From: HTCC5015 sp051747425
GTDB lineage: Bacteria; Pseudomonadota; Gammaproteobacteria; HTCC5015
Direction of reading: 5' to 3'
Assembly (NCBI GenBank): GCA_051747425.1
Contig: JBNJGD010000001.1
Location: 124,001 to 188,000 of the forward strand
DNA length: 64,000 nt
Under the pieces are notes generated by a model. That model was not told where the DNA came from. It did not search any database and was given only the letters and a program-made list of their open reading frames with translations. The translations under genes and the position numbers were made by a program. Shown piece by piece: positions 7,966 through 16,421 of this stretch; positions within the stretch are counted from its first letter, which is position 1, and each line of letters begins with the position of its first letter.

Positions 7966-9950
7966 GCATCCGCGAACGCTTCACACTGAGCGCAGACGAC
8001 CGCACCGGGCGCGGCACCAAAAGCGCCCGTAAAAACTTCATGGGCGTGGACGATAGCGTCCACCGTCTGCGCTCCAGTGTGTTGGCCCTGGCGGGCGCTG
8101 GCGGCTTTGGCTACATGATCAAGCGCCAGATTGACGCCGGCGCCGCCATGAGCGACTACAACGACCGCGTGGGCGTCACCGCCGAGGCCCAAAGCCAGTA
8201 CCGCTATGTGGCGGAGCAAACCGGCGTGGGCAACAAGACCCTGGAAACCAGCTTCCAGCGCCTGCAGCGCCGCGTGGCCGAAGCCGCCCAGGGAACCGGC
8301 GAAGCCAAGGACGCCATCAAGGAGCTGGGCCTCAGCGCCGAGGACCTCAACAAACTCAGCCCAGACCAGCAGTTTGAAGCCATCGCCGCCGCTATGCAGC
8401 AGGTGGAGAACCAGGGCGATAAGACCCTCCTGGCCATGAAGCTGTTCGACACCGAAGGCGTGGCCCTGCTCCAGACCATGAAGGGCGGAAGCGAGGCCAT
8501 CCAGGCCCTCAAGGACGAAGCCGACGCCCTGGGCCTGACCATGAGCGGCGAGACAGCCAGCGGCATGAAGGCATTCAGCGACGACCTGGACCGCATGAAA
8601 GGCCAGGCCGAAGCCTTCGCCCGGCAGCTCACCACCAACATGCTCCCCGCCGCCCAGGCCGTGACCCAGTACCTCACCACCGACGGCCGCGCCGCCTTTG
8701 GCCAGTGGGCCCTGGTGGTGGGGCAGGTAGGCAGCGAGCTGGACAGCACCAGCGCCAGCATGGACGCCGCCGCCTACACAGCCAGCCAGACTGGCAGCAC
8801 CATCCTGGGTGCCTTTGAGAACCTCCCGGCCAACCTCAAAGCCTTTGTGGAGATTGCCGCCACAGAGCTGTTTTCATTTTTCGACAAGGTAAAGGCCGGC
8901 TCTGAGCTGCTGAGCGATTCGCTCAAGGCCATCTTCACCGACGACACTATCGAGGCCAGCGTCGAGCGCTTCAACCAAAAGCTGGACGCCAGCAACCAGG
9001 CCCGCCGCGCCGGCATCGAGGACGCGCTCAAGCAGCGCGACGCCACCATCGCGGCCAGCGAGGCCGAGCGCGAGCAGCTGGAAAAGACCTTCAGCAAACG
9101 CCAGGAGATCCTCGACCGGCTCAAGGCCCAGCAGGAAGCGGGCGGCGGCTCCCTGGGCGGCGCCGCGTCGAGCGAAAAGGAAAAAGAAAAACGCGCCGAA
9201 GCCCAGGAAGAGGCCCGGGAGAACCTGCGCGAGTTCCTGCTCAGTAAACTGGAAATCGAAAAGGAAGCCCACCAGCAGCGCCTGGAGTGGCTGGCCGAGG
9301 CCAACTATTCAGAGGCGGAAATGGAAGCCGCCAAGACCAAACTGGTGGCCTTCCACGCCAAACGCCGCCGCGAGATCGAGGAGGAGAACCTCACCGCCCT
9401 CGAGGAGTTCAAGCGCAAGAGCTTTAAAAATCAAAGCAAACAGGTACTGGGCGAGCTGGAAGGCCTCACCCGGGGCGTGGCTCAGAACAGCCGCACCATG
9501 TTTGAGATCAACAAGGCCGCCGGCAAGGGCATGGCCGTTATTAACACCTGGCAGGGTGTGAGCGAATCGCTCGCAAACTACCCCTGGCCCCTGGCGGGCG
9601 TCATGGCTGCAGCCCACCTCAAAGCCGGCAAAGAGACCTGGGCCGGCGTGAGCGGCGCCAGCTTTGGCGGCGGCGGCGCGGCGCCCAGCCTGAGCACCGG
9701 AGGCGGCGGCGCCGGCGCACCCATCAACACCACCAGCATCGACCCCATCAGCACCGCCGCCAATGACGACGACAGCCCCCGCACCCGCCGGGAATCGCAG
9801 AAATTTTCCGACATCACCATCATGGGCCCCGTCTACGGCTTCGACGACTTCGAGGAAAAGGTCACCGAGGCCGTGGGCCGCGCCGCCGACCGCGACAGCA
9901 TCCTCATCCGCAGCAACAGCGCCCAGGCCCAGGAGCTGCGCAATGGCTAA
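7962..9950 (+). CDS. Tape measure protein
   Basis: A 662-residue tape measure protein that sets tail length and is ejected with the DNA. It starts at GTG 7962 (GTGA overlap with the chaperone). After a basic N-terminus comes a hydrophobic segment (VLALAGAGGFGYMIKRQ), then long helices rich in Ala/Glu/Lys. Residues about 350-520 are a strongly charged coiled coil (FNQKLDASNQARRAG, REQLEKTFSKRQEILDRLKAQ, KEKEKRAEAQEEAREN). Near the C-terminus lie the GKGMAVINTWQGVSESLANYP and PWPLAGVMAAAHL segments common to tape measures, then a Gly-rich stretch. At roughly 0.15 nm per residue the tail would be near 100 nm. Confidence 0.92.
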   Translation: MSIRERFTLSADDRTGRGTKSARKNFMGVDDSVHRLRSSVLALAGAGGFGYMIKRQIDAGAAMSDYNDRVGVTAEAQSQYRYVAEQTGVGNKTLETSFQRLQRRVAEAAQGTGEAKDAIKELGLSAEDLNKLSPDQQFEAIAAAMQQVENQGDKTLLAMKLFDTEGVALLQTMKGGSEAIQALKDEADALGLTMSGETASGMKAFSDDLDRMKGQAEAFARQLTTNMLPAAQAVTQYLTTDGRAAFGQWALVVGQVGSELDSTSASMDAAAYTASQTGSTILGAFENLPANLKAFVEIAATELFSFFDKVKAGSELLSDSLKAIFTDDTIEASVERFNQKLDASNQARRAGIEDALKQRDATIAASEAEREQLEKTFSKRQEILDRLKAQQEAGGGSLGGAASSEKEKEKRAEAQEEARENLREFLLSKLEIEKEAHQQRLEWLAEANYSEAEMEAAKTKLVAFHAKRRREIEEENLTALEEFKRKSFKNQSKQVLGELEGLTRGVAQNSRTMFEINKAAGKGMAVINTWQGVSESLANYPWPLAGVMAAAHLKAGKETWAGVSGASFGGGGAAPSLSTGGGGAGAPINTTSIDPISTAANDDDSPRTRRESQKFSDITIMGPVYGFDDFEEKVTEAVGRAADRDSILIRSNSAQAQELRNG

Positions 9951-10344
9951 TTTTTCCTACACCGCCAAACGCAAACTCACCAGCGGCACCACCTACGGCG
10001 ATGCCAAAAGCATCGACATCGACCTGCAGCGCTGGGACCCCACCACCGAGCCCGTCAAGGACAGCCTCACCGCCCTGAGCGGCAAGCGCACCGCCACCCT
10101 GCACCGGCTGGAGGTGCTGCACGAGGTGCAGAGCGACTACATCGAGAGCGCCGACAAGGCCCAGTGGGATGAGTTTGCGGCCAGCGTCGGCGCCGGCGAG
10201 ACCTTCACCTTCGACGCCCTGGGCACCGACGCCAGCCCGGACAACCCTGTGAGCGTGACGCTCGAGGGCAGCCTGCAGCTCACGCGCATCAGCCCCACGC
10301 TGGACACCTGGACGGCCAACTTTGTGATGGTGGAGGCCGTTTAA
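9943..10344 (+). CDS. Putative distal tail or minor tail protein
   Basis: A 133-residue beta-rich protein between the tape measure and the tail-tip gene. It starts at ATG 9943, overlapping the tape measure stop by 8 bases. The pattern of alternating strands, with TFTFDALGTDASPDNPVSVTL followed by SLQLTRISPTLDTWTANFVMVEA, resembles small distal-tail-like proteins that start the tail tip complex. The family is not certain. The next gene starts within its stop (TAATG). Confidence 0.6.
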   Translation: MANFSYTAKRKLTSGTTYGDAKSIDIDLQRWDPTTEPVKDSLTALSGKRTATLHRLEVLHEVQSDYIESADKAQWDEFAASVGAGETFTFDALGTDASPDNPVSVTLEGSLQLTRISPTLDTWTANFVMVEAV

Positions 10345-13300
10345 TGCGCGCGTTTAACGACCTGTTCGCCAGCTATGCCCCGCGCAGCACCCTGGTGCCG
10401 CGCTTTGTGGCGCGCCTGAGCTTTGACAAGGCCGACACCGACTACCTCTACCTGACCAACAGCGCCGACGCCGACACCCCCACCGGCGCCACCGTGGTGC
10501 ACGGCTGCATCGGCAGCGGCGGCATCAGCGGGCTGGGCCAAAAGATCAACCCCAGCCAGGGCGTGGCCACCATTGGCGATGTCACCCTCACCCTCATCGA
10601 CCACGACGGCAGCGTGAGCGACCACATCGCCACCAAGCGCGCCGCCGGCTATGGCATCCGCCACAAAAAGCTGCGTCTCTTCCTGGGCTATGAGGACATG
10701 CCCTGGGAGGCCTACGAGCTGCTGCTCACCTTCATCGTTACCGACCACCAGCGCAAGGACGGCAAGATCACCCTCAAGGCCGAGGACATCCAGCGGGCCG
10801 AGCGCCAACAGATATGTGTGCCCCATGTGACCAACCTGGTGCAGACCGTGGCCGCCGATGCCGACCTGATCCCCGTGGCCGAGGGCGACGCCAGCCAGTT
10901 TCCCACCGTCGCCCACGGCGATGAGTACCGCATCCACCCCGACCAAAGCGTGGCCTATGTGCGCCTGGACGATGAGATCATCGCCCACACCGGCATCATC
11001 GATAACCCCGCCGGCGGCAAGGCGCTGGATGTGCTGCAGCGCGGCGCCTTTGGCACCATTGCCGCCACCCACGAGGTGGACACCGAGGACGCCATCGACC
11101 AGCGGCCGGAGATCAAGGAGTATATCTACATAGAGGGCCCCGCTCTCAAGGTGGCCCTGCTGCTAATGAATGGCGAGTATGACGGCGACACCCTGCCCGA
11201 CCACTGGCACGCCGGCATCGATGCCGACGATGTGCGCATCACCGACTACGAAGAGGCCGGCGCCGACCTCTGGGACCCCAACACCGGCGACGGCCTTCCC
11301 GTGAGCTTTGCCGGGCTGGACAACGAGGACGCCAAGCGCCTGATAGAAAAAGAGATCATGGTCTGGCTCAACTGCTACCGGCCTATCTACTCAAACGGCC
11401 AGATTGGCCTGCGCCGGGGCGCCACCATCCTGAGCGACAGCCCCAGCGATGTGACCCTCACCCACGACGATGTGGTGGACTACAGCGACATCCGCGAAGA
11501 GCTGGGCGACCTGGCCAACAACATCAGCGTGGTGTGGGACCACGACCCCGTCACCGGCGAGCCCCGCCGCCGCACCGAGCTGCTGGACGCCGACAGCATC
11601 GACCAACACGGCAAGGCCCCCCTGCGCGAGTTCACCTTCCGGGGCGTGAACACCAGCCAGCACAGCCAGGAGCAGCTCAACAGCTACTTTGACATGATCC
11701 GGGACCGCCACGCCGGCCCGCCGCTCACGATGAGCGTGACGGTCATGCCCCACCACGCCAACCTCGAAGTGGGCGATGTGGTGCGCCTGCAGCTGGACGC
11801 CGTCACCGATCCGGTCACCGACGCGCCGCTGGACCGGCCCTTTGAAGTGCAGAGCGTGAGCACCACCTGGCGCACCGGCGCCCGCAAGCTGCGCCTGTTT
11901 GCCAGCAGCCAGGCCGCCGGCACCACCGAGCCCACCGGCGCCGTGCCCGTGCTGGATGATGACTTCTATGCACCCCCGGCCAGCGGCACCAACGCCAGCG
12001 GCCTGACCGCGGACGACTACAAGCCGCTCACCGACTTCCTCACCATCGACGGCAGCGGCGAGGTGACCGCCGACGGCACCATCGACTGGACCAGTGCCCC
12101 CGCCGAGACCATCTTTGGCGAGACCGTCCACCGGCAGCGTGGCGTGGTCTACTACCACGGCGACCTCACCATCCCCGCCGGCGTGACCGTGACTATCAAG
12201 GGCACCGTGGTGCTGCTGGTGCGCGGCTTCCTGACCGTAAACGGCACCATCGACGGCGAGGGCGGCGCCGAGAGCACTACTTACCCGCGCTTCCGCACCC
12301 GCTACGGCGCCGACAGCAGCACCTACCAGCGCCTGCTGGTGCACAACACCAACGGCAACAACGACCACTTTGAAGTCATCTACGCCACCGGCGGCTTTGA
12401 CTTCATCACCAACTACCACGACGGCAACCAGCTCATCAGCAACCCCGCCCGCTGGCCGAATCGCTTTGCCCTGAACAACCAGGGCGGCTACCTGCTGGGC
12501 GCCGACCTCACCCACCACACCGGCCACGACGGCGGCGAGGGCGGCCCCCGCTACACCGACGCCAGCTTTGACAGCGACGGCTGGGCCACCACCACCCCCA
12601 CCGATGGCGTGCCCGCTGGCGCCGCTGGCAAGGGCGGCGCGGGCCTGGTGATTGTGGCCCGCGGCGGCAGCCTGGGCCCCGCGGCGGTCATCAATACCAG
12701 CGGCACCCAGGGCGGCGCCGGCGGCAGCACCAGCCACGGCGACAATGTACTCATGGGCGCCAACGGCACCAACGGCGCCCCGGGCGCGGTCTACTGGCTC
12801 ATGGACGGCCCCTTTGCCGCGGTGGACCTGGGCAGCGCCGTCCAGGCGCAATACCCCGAAGTGCTCGAGCTACCCGACACCGTGGGCCTGCTGGATGTGC
12901 TGGACCTGCGCGAAGCCGAACCGGCCACCCCGGGCGCCACCATCTACGGCATCCTGGACCACGCCAACGGCCGCAGCTACAAGCCACCAGAAGCGGGCAC
13001 CAACTACGCCCTTTACTGGGACGCCGGCCACCACCACGGCCCCGACGCCGTGAGCGTGGCCGCGATGACATCATTTCAATACATCCCCAACAGCGGCACC
13101 GTAGACCCCAACTGGCCACCCCCGCAAAAGGAGCCCGTGCCGGCGGCCATCACCATCGACAGCGTGACCACCGGCAGCGATGAGCTGCGCCAGACCGTCA
13201 CCGGCGACCTCATCGCCGGCCTGCGCGTGCACTGGAGCGTGCCCGACACCACCGTGGCACAAAACACCGTCGCCCACTTCGAGGTGCAGGAGCGCCTCTG

Positions 13301-14543
13301 CAGCCAATCCAACACCTGGCAGGCCGTGGCCTTTGTGGGCCCCGACGCCGACAACTACAGCGCCCGCATGGACGCCACCGCCGGGCAGGACTACAAGCTG
13401 CGCGTGCGCGCCATCCCCCAGGACAACAGCCAGCACCTGCCCACCGACTGGGTAGAAACCGACTGCACCACCGCCGCCGGCAACAGCACACCCCCGGCCA
13501 CCCCCGCCAACCTGGCGTGGGACGACGGCGCCAACAAACTCACCTGGGACGCGAACACAGAGAGCGACCTGGCCGGCTACCTGGTGCGCACCAACAGCAG
13601 CGACGACTGGGCCAGCGGCACCCCCGTCACCGACGACGACGCGGGCCTGATCATCAACCCGCCCACGGCGCTCAAGAGCAACACAGCCAGCACCAACAAA
13701 ATCACCTTCGACCCGGCCCCCACCGCCACCTGGTTACTGGTGCGCGCCTACAACACCAGCGGCACCGAGAGCGCCGCGGCTAGCATCAAGATTGTAGAGA
13801 CCACCTTCGACCCGGCGCCCCTGTTCGCCAGCGGCGAGGAAGGCGCCTTCTGGGACTTCAACGACAAGGACACCCTCTACAGCGACACCGGGCGAACCAC
13901 CGCCGCCACCATCGCTGGCGCCGTTTTCGGCGTCACCGACAAATCGGGCAACGGGCAGCACCTGGAAGCGAACGGCGGCGGCATCACGATGCGCGATGGT
14001 TGGATAGAGACCGCTGACCAGCGCCTTGTCGTGCCAGGATCGGGGGCAACTGGCACCAACTATTTCCTTTTCCTTCAAACCAGCAACGGCGGCGAGATTT
14101 TCATTGGCGTAAAGCCGGACAACACCGGCGCATCTATGGGCCTGATGGGGAACTGCAACCACACAAGCTCAGACCGAGGCGTCCATCTAGCGATAGAGAC
14201 CACTGGAGACCTGGAATACTACTACCCGGCCAGCACCGCCACCACGGACGACAATGCTTCCTATAGTGACTTTGACTGGAATACGGTTTTTGCCCGGCAC
14301 GGCACCTTCGGCGGCACTGATGAGAAGGCGCTAATCCACAACACCACCGAGCACAACTTCACCGTCGACACCTTTACTGGAGCGACTACCAGTAATCGCG
14401 ATTTCGCCGTCGGCTCAATATCCGGCGCTGCATCAGTCAATCTCACTGGAAAAATGGTCTTTGCCGGCGTTATCGACCGCGCCCTCACCCCCACCGAGCG
14501 CCAGAACCTGCGCGACTATCTCAACGAGGTAACCGGCACATGA
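10344..14543 (+). CDS. Giant multidomain tail-tip / receptor-binding protein
   Basis: A 1399-residue protein that appears to combine tail hub, fibre and adhesin. Residues about 1-560 are hub-like and beta-rich. Residues about 560-700 resemble a head or tail needle beta region (TIPAGVTVTIKGTVVLLVRGFLTVNG). About 730-815 are Gly-rich (GGEGG, GAAGKGGAG, GTQGGAGGS), a flexible or polyglycine-sandwich tip. About 934-1150 contain two fibronectin-III-like repeats (second starts TPPATPANLAWDDG). About 1155-1399 look like a concanavalin/LamG-type lectin domain (FWDFNDKDTLYSDTGRT ... NLRDYLNEV). From about 13980 on, base composition and codon choice become less C-biased, a sign of recent exchange at the host-contacting end. 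Confidence 0.82.
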   Translation: MRAFNDLFASYAPRSTLVPRFVARLSFDKADTDYLYLTNSADADTPTGATVVHGCIGSGGISGLGQKINPSQGVATIGDVTLTLIDHDGSVSDHIATKRAAGYGIRHKKLRLFLGYEDMPWEAYELLLTFIVTDHQRKDGKITLKAEDIQRAERQQICVPHVTNLVQTVAADADLIPVAEGDASQFPTVAHGDEYRIHPDQSVAYVRLDDEIIAHTGIIDNPAGGKALDVLQRGAFGTIAATHEVDTEDAIDQRPEIKEYIYIEGPALKVALLLMNGEYDGDTLPDHWHAGIDADDVRITDYEEAGADLWDPNTGDGLPVSFAGLDNEDAKRLIEKEIMVWLNCYRPIYSNGQIGLRRGATILSDSPSDVTLTHDDVVDYSDIREELGDLANNISVVWDHDPVTGEPRRRTELLDADSIDQHGKAPLREFTFRGVNTSQHSQEQLNSYFDMIRDRHAGPPLTMSVTVMPHHANLEVGDVVRLQLDAVTDPVTDAPLDRPFEVQSVSTTWRTGARKLRLFASSQAAGTTEPTGAVPVLDDDFYAPPASGTNASGLTADDYKPLTDFLTIDGSGEVTADGTIDWTSAPAETIFGETVHRQRGVVYYHGDLTIPAGVTVTIKGTVVLLVRGFLTVNGTIDGEGGAESTTYPRFRTRYGADSSTYQRLLVHNTNGNNDHFEVIYATGGFDFITNYHDGNQLISNPARWPNRFALNNQGGYLLGADLTHHTGHDGGEGGPRYTDASFDSDGWATTTPTDGVPAGAAGKGGAGLVIVARGGSLGPAAVINTSGTQGGAGGSTSHGDNVLMGANGTNGAPGAVYWLMDGPFAAVDLGSAVQAQYPEVLELPDTVGLLDVLDLREAEPATPGATIYGILDHANGRSYKPPEAGTNYALYWDAGHHHGPDAVSVAAMTSFQYIPNSGTVDPNWPPPQKEPVPAAITIDSVTTGSDELRQTVTGDLIAGLRVHWSVPDTTVAQNTVAHFEVQERLCSQSNTWQAVAFVGPDADNYSARMDATAGQDYKLRVRAIPQDNSQHLPTDWVETDCTTAAGNSTPPATPANLAWDDGANKLTWDANTESDLAGYLVRTNSSDDWASGTPVTDDDAGLIINPPTALKSNTASTNKITFDPAPTATWLLVRAYNTSGTESAAASIKIVETTFDPAPLFASGEEGAFWDFNDKDTLYSDTGRTTAATIAGAVFGVTDKSGNGQHLEANGGGITMRDGWIETADQRLVVPGSGATGTNYFLFLQTSNGGEIFIGVKPDNTGASMGLMGNCNHTSSDRGVHLAIETTGDLEYYYPASTATTDDNASYSDFDWNTVFARHGTFGGTDEKALIHNTTEHNFTVDTFTGATTSNRDFAVGSISGAASVNLTGKMVFAGVIDRALTPTERQNLRDYLNEVTGT

Positions 14544-14833
14544 TGGACGACCAGGGCAATTTGATTCTGACAGAGGAAGAGCAGCGCCTGGTCCGCGTCC
14601 TGCGCGCCACGCTGGAAGAAAAACGCCGGATCCCGGAAGAGCAGCACCAGGCCGACCACGAGTGGAGCCAACGCTGGCGCCTGCGCATGGCCTGGTGCCA
14701 CCAATACATCGTGCGCCCCGTCGTCGGCGCCATTGCCGTATGCGCCGCACTCTGGGCCAGTAGCAAAATCGTAGGAATTCTCGGCCGCATCGGCGGCGGC
14801 ATTATCGACAACCTGCCAGGGGGGACCCCATGA
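14540..14833 (+). CDS. Small membrane protein at start of lysis cassette
   Basis: A 97-residue protein with a charged helical N-terminal half (LTEEEQRLVRVLRATLEEKRRI) and one hydrophobic segment (YIVRPVVGAIAVCAALWASSKIVGIL) near residues 55-80, followed by a Gly-rich tail. It overlaps the tail-tip stop (ATGA) and the endolysin start. Its place directly before the endolysin suggests a holin or holin partner, but a second small membrane gene follows the endolysin, so which one is the true holin is open. Confidence 0.65.
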   Translation: MMDDQGNLILTEEEQRLVRVLRATLEEKRRIPEEQHQADHEWSQRWRLRMAWCHQYIVRPVVGAIAVCAALWASSKIVGILGRIGGGIIDNLPGGTP

Positions 14834-15183
14834 AAATCAGCGCCAACTTTCACCGCTCCGAGTTCGCCTGCCAGTGCGGCTGTGGCTTCGACACCATCGA
14901 CGCCCTCACGCTGCGCATCGTCCAGGATGTGCGCGACCGATTCGGCGCCATCAAGGTCACCAGCGGATGCCGCTGCAAGACCCACAACCGCGCCGTGGGC
15001 GGATCATCAAAGAGCCAGCACCTCAAAGGCCGCGCCGCCGACATCGTAGCCGCCAACGCCACCCCCAAAGAGGTGGCCGATTATGTGGCCGAGCGCTGGC
15101 CCCAGGCCAGCATTGGGCGCTACCCCAACTTCACCCACATCGACACCCGCAGCAAAGGCCCGGCTCGCTGGGGCAGCCACTAA
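14830..15183 (+). CDS. Endolysin, peptidase M15 family
   Basis: A 117-residue zinc peptidase of the M15 type that cleaves peptide cross-links of peptidoglycan during lysis. The family motifs are visible: SEFACQCGCG near the N-terminus, TSGCRCKTHNRAVGG, the S-x-H-x(6)-D zinc motif in SQHLKGRAADI, and the closing H-x-D in FTHIDTR. There is no signal peptide, so it depends on a holin to cross the membrane. It overlaps the genes on both sides (ATGA, TAATG). Confidence 0.92.
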   Translation: MKISANFHRSEFACQCGCGFDTIDALTLRIVQDVRDRFGAIKVTSGCRCKTHNRAVGGSSKSQHLKGRAADIVAANATPKEVADYVAERWPQASIGRYPNFTHIDTRSKGPARWGSH

Positions 15184-15404
15184 TGCAACACCCCGACCCA
15201 AACACCCACTGGAAGCACCGGCGACGGATGGCCTACACCAGCCTGGCGGCCCTGCTGCTGCTCAGTCTGGCCACCGCCCTTGGCACCGTGCCCCCCGAGC
15301 TCACCGAGCTGGCGCAGACGCTCAGCTGGTGCTGGGCGGTCATCATCGGCGCCTACTACGGCAACAACGCCGCCGACAAATTCGCAGAGAGGAAGCCACC
15401 ATGA
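15183..15404 (+). CDS. Holin-like small membrane protein
   Basis: A 73-residue protein starting at the TAATG overlap with the endolysin stop. It has a basic N-terminus (HWKHRRRM) and two hydrophobic segments (AYTSLAALLLLSLATAL; LSWCWAVIIGAYYGNNAA), the size and topology of two-segment holins. The order endolysin, holin-like, Rz, Rz1 supports that role. Assignment rests on topology and context only. Confidence 0.7.
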   Translation: MQHPDPNTHWKHRRRMAYTSLAALLLLSLATALGTVPPELTELAQTLSWCWAVIIGAYYGNNAADKFAERKPP

Positions 15405-15721
15405 AAATCTACATGATCGGCGGCGCCATCATCGCCGCCCTCACCTTCACCACCGCGAAGCTCATCCAGGCCAACAGCCAGCTGGAAACCCAGCTCGAGC
15501 AGAAAGCCGCCGAGCTGGAAGCCGAGCAGGTCATCCACCGGCTCGAGCTCGACGCCCGCGACGCCGCCCTCACCGCCGCCGCAGCCAGTAAAGCGGCCGC
15601 AGAGAAGCGGCTCACCAAACTCGACAATGCCTTCAAGGAGGCCAAACGCCATGACACACCCAGCGCTCAATGCCTTGGCCTGCCTGTGCCTCAGCCTGTT
15701 ATTGACAGCCTGCCCCGGTAA
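15401..15721 (+). CDS. Rz-like inner-membrane spanin subunit
   Basis: A 106-residue protein with an N-terminal membrane anchor (YMIGGAIIAALTFTTAKLI) and a long periplasmic coiled coil rich in Ala/Glu/Leu (ETQLEQKAAELEAEQ ... RDAALTAAAASKAAAEKRL). This is the architecture of Rz i-spanins, which pair with a small lipoprotein to fuse inner and outer membranes in the last step of lysis. It starts with ATGA on the previous stop. The gene for its partner begins inside it in another frame. Confidence 0.85.
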   Translation: MKIYMIGGAIIAALTFTTAKLIQANSQLETQLEQKAAELEAEQVIHRLELDARDAALTAAAASKAAAEKRLTKLDNAFKEAKRHDTPSAQCLGLPVPQPVIDSLPR

Positions 15722-15923
15722 GCCCGTCATCCAAAAACAGGCCGTCATGTGCCCCAGCCACTACCTTGAGCACTGCACAGCCAGCTACCCGGACAAAACC
15801 TACCAGGGCGTCACCCGCAGCCTCTCCGAGCTGGTCGAGTGCGAGCGAAAGGACAAGGACGCCCTGCTCGCCTGCCAAAACAAACTACGACAAAATTACG
15901 ACAAAATCACCGTAAGTGATTGA
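15651..15923 (+). CDS. Rz1-like outer-membrane spanin lipoprotein
   Basis: A 90-residue lipoprotein whose first 71 bases overlap the Rz gene in a different frame. I start it at ATG 15651, which follows an AAGGAG ribosome site; the upstream in-frame ATG at 15627 lies before that site. The signal peptide ends in the lipobox LLLTAC, so the mature protein begins at the Cys followed by PGKP. The mature part has four more Cys residues, unusual for Rz1. Embedded Rz/Rz1 pairs are a hallmark of lambda-like lysis cassettes. Confidence 0.85.
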   Translation: MTHPALNALACLCLSLLLTACPGKPVIQKQAVMCPSHYLEHCTASYPDKTYQGVTRSLSELVECERKDKDALLACQNKLRQNYDKITVSD

Positions 15924-15938
15924 ATCATAACTAAAAAA

Positions 15939-16024
15939 TGGTGCCGAAGGCCGGACTCGAACCGGCACGAGCTAGGCTCACCACCCCCTCAAGATGGCGT
16001 GTCTACCAATTCCACCACTTCGGC
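15939..16024 (-). tRNA. tRNA-Leu (anticodon GAG), likely prophage attachment site
   Basis: The reverse strand folds as an 86-nt class II tRNA with encoded CCA. The acceptor stem is GCCGAAG / CTTCGGC, with a D loop containing TTGGTAGA, anticodon stem CCATC/GGTGG with loop TTGAGGG (GAG), a long variable arm (GTGAGCCTAGCTC), and T loop TTCGAGT. It lies directly after secG on the same strand, as in E. coli (leuU) and Pseudomonas. Its 3' end faces the prophage, so the phage attachment core probably overlaps the T arm and acceptor stem. A T run follows the CCA immediately. Confidence 0.96.
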
Positions 16025-16036
16025 TGATTGCCACCC

Positions 16037-16417
16037 CTACTCGGCAGGGGCGGCGGGCACATCGCCCTGGGAGTCGGAACTCTGCGGGGCGACGGGCACA
16101 TCGGTTGCGGATTCCTCCGCAGCCGGTGATTCTTCACTGGCATTTTGCTGCTGCATCACGCGATCCACAGCACTTCCTGACTCGCCGACATTGGCGGCCA
16201 TATAGGCCAGACCCAGGCTGGTGGCGAAAAAAGCCACGGCCACCCAGGTAGTCAACTTGGTCATAAACGAGCCGGACCCCGAGGCACCGAATACGGTGCC
16301 CGAGGCGCCACTGCCAAAAGCGGCACCGGCATCTGCGCCTTTACCGTGCTGGATCAGGATCAGGCCAATCAGCCCGATGCTCAGCAAAACATGTACTACC
16401 AACAATGCACTTTGCAT
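16037..16417 (-). CDS. secG: Protein-export membrane protein SecG
   Basis: A 126-residue SecG, the accessory subunit of the SecYEG translocon. Two membrane helices are clear (ALLVVHVLLSIGLIGLILIQ at the N-terminus; KLTTWVAVAFFATSLGLAYM around residues 55-75), separated by the conserved GKGADAGAAFGSGASGTVFG loop. The C-terminus is a Ser/Glu/Pro-rich cytoplasmic or periplasmic tail. It follows tpiA by four bases and precedes tRNA-Leu, so secG and the tRNA are probably cotranscribed. Confidence 0.97.
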   Translation of the reverse strand: MQSALLVVHVLLSIGLIGLILIQHGKGADAGAAFGSGASGTVFGASGSGSFMTKLTTWVAVAFFATSLGLAYMAANVGESGSAVDRVMQQQNASEESPAAEESATDVPVAPQSSDSQGDVPAAPAE

Positions 16418-16421
16418 ATAT

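Larger units (their letters stand above)
1..15938 (+). mobile_element. Prophage late region (partial), siphovirus-like
   Basis: About twenty tightly packed + strand genes follow the lambda-like order packaging, head, neck, tail, lysis. Most junctions overlap by 1-17 bases (ATGA, TAATG, GTGA), so this is one late operon. The right edge lies between the last lysis gene (stop at 15923) and the 3' end of tRNA-Leu (15939), a classic integration target. Codon choice is strongly C-ending and differs from the host genes to the right. The window starts inside the terminase gene, and no integrase, repressor or replication gene is visible. I infer the element extends leftward. No structural gene looks broken, so it could be inducible, but that cannot be judged from half an element. 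Confidence 0.93.

Noticed and set aside
1..15938. Diversity-generating retroelement or anti-phage cargo genes in the prophage
   Set aside because: No reverse transcriptase, template or variable repeat was seen, and every gene in view fits packaging, structure or lysis except one short hypothetical.
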